From: Prevotellaceae bacterium | GTDB lineage: Bacteria > Bacteroidota > Bacteroidia > Bacteroidales > Bacteroidaceae | Assembly: GCA_021204885.1 (NCBI GenBank) | Contig: JAJPYP010000020.1 | Coordinates: forward strand, 1-14,870 | Direction: 5' to 3' | Length of the DNA: 14,870 bases | Shown here: positions 7,050 to 13,387 of the stretch, piece by piece | Layout: every line of letters begins with the position of its first letter | Position numbering within the stretch: position 1 is the stretch's first letter | Translations under genes and position numbers: made by a program | The notes under the pieces: model-generated | The model's input: only the letters and a program-made list of their open reading frames with translations | What the model was told of the DNA's origin: nothing | The model's database searches: none

Positions 7050-8378
7050 ATGACGAGGAATTATGGCATTATATGGGCTCTCGCGGCATTGACTTGTTCC
7101 GTGGAACTTTCGGCACAAACCGTGCAAGAACGGATTGTAGGGGAGTTTGGCGACAACATGTCGTCGTGGTGCCAGACGGGCAACGCGATGTGGCGTGAGA
7201 AAATAGAACAATTGGTGGAAGGAGTCAAAGGCTGCCGGGTTGACGATGGCATCATGCAATTGTTCGTGAAGAGAGACACGACCTCGTTGCTGTCGCAAGG
7301 AACGGCCGTTGTCGACAATTATCTCAACGGCTTTGACAAGGCCATAGAAAATGGCTTGTCGTATAAACATGGGAAGCCTGTTTGGCAGGAAGGCTATGTG
7401 GAACCGGTGGCTTATTCAGACAAGACGGAAGCTCCGCTGTATTTCGTGAGTATGGATGTGGAGACCAACGGCGATATTGATTACAACGGCACCGACTTGT
7501 TTTTCGTGCGCGGAGGACAGATTACCAAGATAATTGATTTTGGCGGCGATAATTCTCTTGCCGCGGCTATACGCCTCTACTCCTCGCACCAGTATGAAGA
7601 GGCATTCCGTATCTTCCGTAAACTTGCCTATGAAGACCCCAACAACTACGATGCCCAATACTATACCGCCGTAATGGAGATAAAACGACAAGGGTGCGGC
7701 TTCCTTTCAAAGAAAGTAAGGGATATAGAGGCCGCGTGGTGGGTTACCAGAGGCACGTTGAGTTGGTATTCAGAACGCTTTGATAAATTGTACGCTCGAT
7801 TTACCGTTGACGAGACACTTTTGCCTTTCAGTAGAAATAAAGATTTTTACGTGTACTGTTTAAGCATGGAGAAATTGGTAACTGAGGGATTAATGGCGTA
7901 TCAAGTAAAAGGGAAATATGGTTATATAAATGAACAGGGGAATGTTGTCATTCCTTGTAAATACGATATTGTACTTCCTTTTTGGAAAAATGGACGTGCT
8001 TGGGTAAAGAAAGATGGGAAAATAGGATATATTGACAAGCAGGGGAATGAGGTGGTGCGTGTACAATACGACCATGGCATGAGTGAGTTTATCGAAGGCA
8101 AGACCTTTGTTCTCCTGAATGGCTCATTGCTTTTGATTGATGAGCAAGGAAATTTACTCAAAGCTGCCGGCGAAGGATATGATTCTTTGGCTAGAAAATT
8201 TTATAGGGGTAAAGCGTATGCCCACAATGTGTCATCGGGGATGTGGGATCTTTACGACACGGATGGCAACATGACTTCAACTGAGGAAGAAGTTTTTAGC
8301 ATAGACTTTAGGAAGAATTGTTTCTACACTGATATCGGCAACAATACCAGAATGTACGAACAGCCGTTTTGGGAATAA
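7050..8378 (+). CDS. exported protein with a TPR-like segment and WG repeats
   Basis: With ATG 7050 the product has 442 residues and a signal peptide ending E-L-S-A-Q near residue 23. ATG 7044, overlapping the upstream stop, is the alternative; I prefer 7050 because agagga then lies about six bases upstream. Residues 50-165 form an alpha+beta domain with LYFVSMDVETNGD and DLFFVRGGQITKIIDF, strands typical of small NTF2-like domains (inference). Residues 168-215 look like a helical repeat pair (QYEEAFRIFRKLAYEDPNNY). Residues 286-370 hold WG-type repeats: GKYGYINEQGNVVIPCKYD, then GKIGYIDKQGNEVVRVQYD, then a degenerate third, LLLIDEQGNLL. WG repeats form beta-propeller-like binding surfaces of unknown ligand. 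The coding sequence becomes clearly more AT-rich in the WG part. It is the last gene of the operon, before a strong terminator. Confidence 0.78.
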   Translation: MTRNYGIIWALAALTCSVELSAQTVQERIVGEFGDNMSSWCQTGNAMWREKIEQLVEGVKGCRVDDGIMQLFVKRDTTSLLSQGTAVVDNYLNGFDKAIENGLSYKHGKPVWQEGYVEPVAYSDKTEAPLYFVSMDVETNGDIDYNGTDLFFVRGGQITKIIDFGGDNSLAAAIRLYSSHQYEEAFRIFRKLAYEDPNNYDAQYYTAVMEIKRQGCGFLSKKVRDIEAAWWVTRGTLSWYSERFDKLYARFTVDETLLPFSRNKDFYVYCLSMEKLVTEGLMAYQVKGKYGYINEQGNVVIPCKYDIVLPFWKNGRAWVKKDGKIGYIDKQGNEVVRVQYDHGMSEFIEGKTFVLLNGSLLLIDEQGNLLKAAGEGYDSLARKFYRGKAYAHNVSSGMWDLYDTDGNMTSTEEEVFSIDFRKNCFYTDIGNNTRMYEQPFWE

Positions 8379-8466
8379 AGGCTACGGCGTTTGCCTCGAC
8401 AACAGTATGGGCATGTCGCAACATACATTATAAGACGATATGTCTACATCGTGGTATATAATTATG

Positions 8467-8509
8467 AATTGAGTGCATCGAAAACCCTCTTTCGATGCAC
8501 TCAATTTTT
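8467..8509 (+). terminator. strong hairpin terminator between convergent genes
   Basis: A perfect 17-bp inverted repeat (8467-8483 against 8490-8506) with a 6-base loop accctc is followed by a run of T ending at 8509. It lies 88 bases after the WG-repeat gene and 12 bases before the 3' end of the minus-strand gene, so it probably stops transcription from both sides. The remaining bases of 8379-8466 show no supportable gene. Confidence 0.88.
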
Positions 8510-8521
8510 AGTGTGGGTACT

Positions 8522-8977
8522 TTATCTTTCATCCACACCATCTACACCGTCCACTCCACTCATGCCGGAGGCGCCATTTTCCTCGCTGCCCGGTTCGGCC
8601 TCGAGTTTTTCAAGGAACTCGCGTCCTTGGCGGGCAGCGTTTTCAAGGTGCATGATCATGCGCGAGAGAAGGAGTTCCAAGTCTTCGCCGCCAAAGAGTT
8701 CGCGCTCGTAAAAGAGCCAAAGGCTGTCGTGCATGCGATAGGCCTTTACATATTTGGGGGCTGAATTGAGCTTTTCGGCCAGCACGAGGAAGTTCACCAC
8801 GTTGGCTTCGCTCAGTTCATAGATGCCGGGGACGGCCAAGCACAGGAAGTGCTCGTCATCGTCGTCAATCAGGTAGATGAAGTCCGTTCCATTGCCGGTG
8901 AAGCCATAACCTAAATCGTTCACTCTCTTGGGGGTATAGCCCAATTCGACCAATGCTTCCAAAATCTTTTCTTTCAT
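8522..8977 (-). CDS. small acidic cytosolic protein of unknown function
   Basis: A 151-residue protein with no signal peptide or membrane segment. It begins with a helix MKEKILEALVELGY, continues with strands (GYGFTGNGTDFIYLID, HFLCLAVPGIYEL) and then a helix rich in hydrophobic residues (ANVVNFLVLAEKLNS). Next come a beta strand pair and a long acidic C-terminal helix (about 95-130). The order helix-strands-helix-strands-helix recalls the YbjN/type III chaperone-like fold, a resemblance of layout only. The tail repeats Gly-Val-Asp (GMSGVDGVDGVDER), encoded by three imperfect 9-base units at the 3' end. It is the only minus-strand gene supported in the window and faces away from the RelA/SpoT-family gene. 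A divergent regulatory region of about 290 bases lies between them. Confidence 0.75.
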   Translation of the reverse strand: MKEKILEALVELGYTPKRVNDLGYGFTGNGTDFIYLIDDDDEHFLCLAVPGIYELSEANVVNFLVLAEKLNSAPKYVKAYRMHDSLWLFYERELFGGEDLELLLSRMIMHLENAARQGREFLEKLEAEPGSEENGASGMSGVDGVDGVDER

Positions 8978-9077
8978 ATCCGTGTAGTCTTTAAATTTTC
9001 ATATACAATTAAAACGTCGTTCGCTTTTGCCCTTTTATGCGCATAATGGCCGTGAAGTAACCTCCGACAACGCTTAT

Positions 9078-9111
9078 ATTGTAAGTTATTATTACAATGG
9101 ATGGAATGTAA
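9078..9111. promoter_or_regulatory. cluster of TTGTAA/TTACAA sites in the divergent intergenic region
   Basis: ATTGTAA (9078-9084) and TTACAAT (9092-9098) form a perfect 7-bp inverted repeat around a 7-base spacer. A third half-site, TGTAA (9107-9111), follows. This is the layout of an operator for a dimeric regulator and sits between the divergent genes starting at 8977 (-) and 9272 (+). No regulator gene can be assigned. The rest of 8978-9271 is AT-rich promoter sequence with no gene I can support. Confidence 0.35.
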
Positions 9112-9169
9112 CGTATATTTTTCTCAACAAAAAACGAGGGAAAGAATATGCTGGAACGATAGAATTGAC

Positions 9170-9177
9170 TATCTTTG
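9170..9177 (+). promoter_or_regulatory. candidate -7 promoter box (TAtcTTTG) of the RelA/SpoT-caspase block
   Basis: TATCTTTG followed by GCC is identical over 11 bases to the candidate at 2364, which strengthens both. It lies about 95 bases before ATG 9272. No good -33 TTTG is visible 19-21 bases upstream. It is the last promoter-like box I see before 14870, so the genes from 9272 onward may form one transcription unit. Confidence 0.5.
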
Positions 9178-9271
9178 CCGTTCCTGAACGGGAACGGGAT
9201 AATGAAGGGGAAAGGAGCGGGGCGCCGGGCCGTCTGTTTTTTTCCAAGTGTCAACACAAAAGAACAGGATT

Positions 9272-11146
9272 ATGGAAGCGGAGTATGAAAGCAGGATCAA
9301 CGAGAGCGCGGAGCAGCTGTTCCGTGCCATTGAGCGACGCATGACCGCCGAGGACATGCGGCGCATCCGCGATGCATTCGATTTTGCACGCGATGCACAC
9401 AAAGACCAGCGTCGCAAGACGGGAGAGCCATACATCATCCACCCCATTGCCGTGGCACGCATCCTTGCCGTGGAGTTGGAGTTAGGCGCCAATCCTGTCA
9501 TCGCGGCTTTCCTGCACGATGTGGTGGAAGACACGCCCCACACCATCGAGGAGATAGAAACCCGCTTCGGCAGTGACGTGGCGTTCCTTGTGCGCGTGGT
9601 CACCAAGCCGAAGAAGCAGAAGTACGAACAGTCCAAGCAGGTGGACAACTACCGGCAAATCTTGTCGTCGGTACAGTTTGACTTGCGGGCCATCTTGCTG
9701 AAGTTGGCCGACCGCCTGCACAACATGCGCACTTTGGCCAGCATGCGCCCCGACAAGCAGATGAAGATTGCCGGAGAGACGGATTACTTCTACGCGCCGT
9801 TGGCCAACCGCTTGGGGCTGTACCACATCAAGACGGAGTTGGAGGACTTGTCGTTCCAGTACCGTTGCCCCCGTGAATACGAGCAGATGAAGCGGATGTT
9901 GGACGAGGAGAAGGAGCAGGAGAAAGCGCATCTCGACGCTTTCGCCGCCAAGGTGCAGGAGCTTTTGACAGCGGGCGGCATCACGACCAGAATAGAGCTG
10001 CGCTACCGCATGCCTTACAGTATATGCCGCAAGATGCGCTCGAAGAACTGCGACTTCCACCATGCCGACGGCAAGCACTACATCCGCATCATCTATGAAG
10101 CCAATGGCTTGAAAGAGGAGAAAGAGAAGAGCCTGCACATCTACGGCTTGCTGACCGACTACTTCAAGGAGCGCCCGGGAAGCGTGGCCAACTACATCAA
10201 CGCGCCCAAGGAGAACGGGTACCAGAGTTTCCACGTGAAGCTGCTCAACGAGCAAGGGGAGTGGGAAGAGATACACATCGCCTCGGAACGCATGGTGCGC
10301 AACTCCCGGTTGGGCTGCGCGGCCGAACGCACGGAAGAGAACGTGAAGGCTTGGTTGGAGAAGTTCAAGAAGGTGCTGCAAGACGCGGCCTTCCACACGC
10401 AAGAGATGGACTACATGGACGGCGTGACGGCCTCCTTCTACAACGACGACATCATGGTATTCACGCCACAAGGACAGGAGGTTATCTTGCCTAAAGGAGC
10501 CACGGCCCTTGACTTTGCCTTCGAGCGGTTGGGCGAAGAGGGACTTCATGCCTACTTTGCCCGCATCAACGGCAAGATCTTCTCGGTAAAGACGGTGCTG
10601 CACCGGGGCGACTGCGTGGAGATCATCACCCTTGAAACGGCTTCCCCGCAAGAGGAGTGGTTGGGACATGTGTCTACCTACAAGGCCAAGAGCACGTTGC
10701 GCAGCCATTTCGCCAAGAAGGAGAAGTTGGGCTACATACGTTGCGGCCGTTGCCACCCGCTGCCCGGCGACGAGCTCATCGGCTTCAAGGATGCCGACGG
10801 GAAAATCACCCTGCACAAGCGCAACTGCCCCGAAGCCATCCGCATGGCCTCCCAGCAGGGCGACTCCATCGTGGCGGTGAACTTCGAGGAGCGCGAGGAG
10901 TTTCTCTTCCCCGTGCGCATCTACATACGGGGCATCGACCGCCACCACCTGTTGAGCGACGTGGTGGCATGCATCACCGAGAAGCAGAGCCTCTCCATCT
11001 CGCGGCTCACCACCACGACCGTAGACAACATCGTGGAGACTTCGGTAGACTTCGAGATACACTCGGAAAATGAATTGGAACAGACCATGAACTCCATCGC
11101 CGCCATCAAGCATGTGGACGAAGTGGCCCGCATAGACATAGAATGA
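9272..11146 (+). CDS. RelA/SpoT-family (p)ppGpp hydrolase, synthetase domain doubtful
   Basis: 624 residues in the full long RelA/SpoT order. The HD hydrolase domain (about 35-190) has its metal and catalytic residues intact: H57, H82-D83, E86-D87, D147. In the synthetase-like domain (about 235-355), YSICRKM, the NGYQSFH loop and E333 remain. But the R-x-K is R-x-R, the EVQIRT motif is EIHIAS, the conserved AAHW is missing and the acidic residue before RII is shifted by one. A TGS domain (about 392-452), a zinc-finger-like segment (C491, C494, C519) and a C-terminal ACT domain (about 545-624) follow. Most likely it removes (p)ppGpp in the cytoplasm and makes little or none. It is shorter than typical 700+ residue members. 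ATG 9272 is preferred over GTG 9248 because aggatt lies just upstream. The caspase gene begins 37 bases after its stop. Confidence 0.9.
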   Translation: MEAEYESRINESAEQLFRAIERRMTAEDMRRIRDAFDFARDAHKDQRRKTGEPYIIHPIAVARILAVELELGANPVIAAFLHDVVEDTPHTIEEIETRFGSDVAFLVRVVTKPKKQKYEQSKQVDNYRQILSSVQFDLRAILLKLADRLHNMRTLASMRPDKQMKIAGETDYFYAPLANRLGLYHIKTELEDLSFQYRCPREYEQMKRMLDEEKEQEKAHLDAFAAKVQELLTAGGITTRIELRYRMPYSICRKMRSKNCDFHHADGKHYIRIIYEANGLKEEKEKSLHIYGLLTDYFKERPGSVANYINAPKENGYQSFHVKLLNEQGEWEEIHIASERMVRNSRLGCAAERTEENVKAWLEKFKKVLQDAAFHTQEMDYMDGVTASFYNDDIMVFTPQGQEVILPKGATALDFAFERLGEEGLHAYFARINGKIFSVKTVLHRGDCVEIITLETASPQEEWLGHVSTYKAKSTLRSHFAKKEKLGYIRCGRCHPLPGDELIGFKDADGKITLHKRNCPEAIRMASQQGDSIVAVNFEEREEFLFPVRIYIRGIDRHHLLSDVVACITEKQSLSISRLTTTTVDNIVETSVDFEIHSENELEQTMNSIAAIKHVDEVARIDIE

Positions 11147-11183
11147 CGTGCCTTGGGCCGTCTCACTTAAAAAGAAAACGACC

Positions 11184-12085
11184 ATGAGGAATGTCCTCTA
11201 TATACTGACCGTCCTTTTTCTCTTCAGCTTGCAGGCGGGGAGCTTACGCGCCCAGACAAAACGGGCGCTCGTCATCGGCTTGGGCCAGCAGGAAGACCCG
11301 GCATGGACCAAGATAAACGGCGACAAGGACGTGCCTTACGTGGAAGAGATGCTGCGCGGCGCGGGCTTCGAGCCGGGCAACATCAGCGAGCTTGTGAACC
11401 GCGAGGCCACCAAGGCGGCCATTGCCGATGCCTTTGAAGCGTTGACAAGCCGGTGCGTCGAGGGCGACATCGTCTACATCCACTTCTCGGGCCACGGGCA
11501 GCAGATGAAAGACCTGAACGGCGACGAGGCCGACGCATTGGACGAATGCTGGATTCCCTACGACGCCTACCGCTATCCTTGTGACAAAGACCAAGGCGAC
11601 AAGCACCTCACGGACGATGAAGTGAACCTTTACCTGAACCGGCTGCGCGAGGCGGTGGGCAGTGAAGGCAAGCTGCTCGTGGTGATCGACGCCTGTCACA
11701 GCGGCGACGCCACCCGGGGCATGACAGGCGAGGTGACACGCGGCGTGGGGAATATATTCGAAGGGCTCAAGGCCTACCTTGTAGGGAAGTCCGGGTATGG
11801 AACAAAGAGCGCGACGGCCAATCCCCACGCGCGTCCCAACCCGGAGCGGTGGATTACCTTGAGCGCCTGCACAAGCAGCCAAGTAAACATCGAGATGGGA
11901 AACCCCGCGGTAGGGAAATTGACCTACGCGCTGTATAAGGAGATAAACCGGAACCCTACAGGCGATAACGCGGACCTGTTCCGACGAATAAAGAAGTTTG
12001 TCAACGACCACACCGGGAGCCGCCCGCAATACCCCGTCCTGACGGGCGAGACAGACACATTCAACATAACCGATATCCTAAGATA
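11184..12085 (+). CDS. secreted caspase-family cysteine peptidase (C14)
   Basis: The start at ATG 11184 gives 300 residues; an in-frame ATG at 11148 would put 12 residues before the signal peptide. The signal peptide (MRNVLYILTVLFLFSLQAGS, then LRAQ) ends near residue 23-24. The mature protein is little more than a caspase domain: TKRALVIGLG (first strand), His104 in YIHFSGHGQQ, the acidic loop GDEADALDECWIPYD, and Cys171 in VVIDACHSG, followed by WITLSACTSSQ. His104 and Cys171 form the expected dyad and both motifs are canonical, so activity is likely. The acidic loop and Asp169 resemble metacaspases and paracaspases, which cut after Arg or Lys (family knowledge; specificity here is inferred). 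Its location should be periplasmic or extracellular. Its stop overlaps the sigma factor start (TAATG), so the two are probably translated together. Confidence 0.92.
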
Positions 12086-12724
12086 ATGGCAAAGACCGTA
12101 CAACTACGCACCCCCTTGCAAGAGAAAGAGGCAGCCCTTGTTGCCGGCATGTACAAAGGGGAAGTCAGGGCGCAATATGAAATGTACTCGTATTGTGCCG
12201 ATTACTTCAAGGACAACTACAAAGGATTGTTCTTCATAGAGTGGAAAGATGCCGAAGAGATATTCCAGAACAGCTTCATCGCGTTTTGGGAGAACATCCA
12301 GAACCGCAAGATATACGTGAAAGAGGGTTTTGTGACAGGCAAGGACGACCGGCCGCTCAAGGGCAGCATCCTTACCTACTTCATGGCCATCGCCCGGAAC
12401 AAATACCGCGAATGGTTACGCGACCATTCCGTCTTGATCAACCCGGAGACCGACTTGCCCGAGACGGACGAGCCCATGGACTACGGGTATGATTCCGACC
12501 AGACCGACGTGCTGGAGATTATAGCCGACGTGCTTTCGAACATGTCGGCCCGCTGCTACGAAATATTGACCAAATTCTACTATGAAGAGAAGGATTTGGA
12601 CATCATTCTCATGGAGATACCCGAGATGAACTCGAAAGACGCGCTCAAGACCAAAAAGCACAAGTGCTTGGAACAGTTGCGCAAAACGGTGAAAGCGATT
12701 TACTACAAGGAGTTGAACGCATAA
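12086..12724 (+). CDS. ECF-type RNA polymerase sigma factor
   Basis: A 212-residue sigma-70 family protein of the extracytoplasmic-function type. Region 2 spans about 28-115, with the typical DAEEIFQNSFIAFWENI block and SILTYFMAIARNKYREWLR. A charged linker (about 118-140) and region 4 (about 142-205) follow, with a helix-turn-helix-like LDIILMEIPEMNSKDALKTK and the closing CLEQLRK. It directs RNA polymerase to a small set of promoters, unknown here. It is tied to the caspase gene by a TAATG stop-start overlap and is followed 12 bases later by a gene for a single-pass membrane protein, the usual place of an anti-sigma factor. An autoregulated promoter is common for such factors, but none is seen directly upstream because the gene lies inside the operon. 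Confidence 0.9.
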   Translation: MAKTVQLRTPLQEKEAALVAGMYKGEVRAQYEMYSYCADYFKDNYKGLFFIEWKDAEEIFQNSFIAFWENIQNRKIYVKEGFVTGKDDRPLKGSILTYFMAIARNKYREWLRDHSVLINPETDLPETDEPMDYGYDSDQTDVLEIIADVLSNMSARCYEILTKFYYEEKDLDIILMEIPEMNSKDALKTKKHKCLEQLRKTVKAIYYKELNA

Positions 12725-12736
12725 AAAAGGACGGAT

Positions 12737-13387
12737 ATGGATACAAAGTTTCAAGACAGCATAGACAATTACTTGACAGGACGCCTGACCGCCGAAGAGG
12801 AGAAACGGTTCCTTGAAGAGGTGGCTGGAGACAAGCAGAAGAAGGAGCAATTGGAGTTTACCCGGCAAGTCAAGGAGACCATCACCAGCAGGGAAGAGAA
12901 GCTCAAGGCGTTGGCCGGGTTCAAGAAGCGGTATGAAGACGAGCACACGCCGTTCGGCCGTACCGGAACGGATTCGGGCATACGCTTCTCGGTATCGGAA
13001 AAGGGGGAAAGGCCGATGCCTTCATACAGCCAATATATGGAGTCGAGATTTGAGGAGACAGAAAGGCGTGCAAAGTCCAAGAAGTCTTCTTCCAAGAAGA
13101 TATGGTTATGGGTAGCGGGTATCGCGGCAGTAATAGCTGTCGGGGTATTTGTGATAAGCCCCCTGTTCATGGCAACTGCCCCCGACCCAAAGAGCATGAT
13201 GCCCGAAGACCACCCGCGTGGTGACGATGAAGTATTTGGGCCAAAAGAGTTAGAAGAGAAGTTAATGGAAAATATGTCGGAAGAGCGAGCAGCACCCGAA
13301 GCGTCGGAAGCCACGGAAGCGTCGCCGGCATCGCAAGATACCATAACTGTATCGGAAGATGGACCTGATGAAACGGAATCTGAATAG
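12737..13387 (+). CDS. single-pass membrane protein, probable anti-sigma factor
   Basis: 216 residues with no signal peptide. The N-terminal part (1-121) is charged and helical and begins like many Bacteroidetes anti-sigma proteins (FQDSIDNYLTGRLTAEEEKRF, a pattern of zf-HC2-like starts, here without the zinc-binding Cys/His). It ends in a basic run (KSKKSSSKK). One membrane helix follows at about 122-146 (IWLWVAGIAAVIAVGVFVI). The remaining 70 residues are acidic and rich in Glu, Ala, Ser and Pro, looking unstructured. By the positive-inside rule the N-terminus is cytoplasmic and the acidic tail periplasmic. An aaaaaagga ribosome site precedes ATG 12737. Position directly after the sigma gene suggests it holds that factor inactive at the membrane. 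No anti-sigma domain is proven from sequence; a structural membrane partner of the proteases is the alternative. Confidence 0.72.
   Translation: MDTKFQDSIDNYLTGRLTAEEEKRFLEEVAGDKQKKEQLEFTRQVKETITSREEKLKALAGFKKRYEDEHTPFGRTGTDSGIRFSVSEKGERPMPSYSQYMESRFEETERRAKSKKSSSKKIWLWVAGIAAVIAVGVFVISPLFMATAPDPKSMMPEDHPRGDDEVFGPKELEEKLMENMSEERAAPEASEATEASPASQDTITVSEDGPDETESE

Noticed and set aside
8391..8764. Two overlapping + strand frames opposite the minus-strand gene at 8522-8977
   Set aside because: They run through the 17-bp-stem terminator and have no start context; the minus-strand product is more protein-like.
9482..11185. 567-codon open frame on the minus strand opposite the RelA/SpoT-family gene
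   Set aside because: It lies opposite a gene with unmistakable HD, TGS and ACT motifs. The long open frame is explained by the high GC third-position codons of that gene; its translation is His/Val/Leu-rich without domains.
11244..12029. 261-codon minus-strand open frame opposite the caspase gene
   Set aside because: Shadow of the caspase gene, whose catalytic His and Cys motifs are clear.
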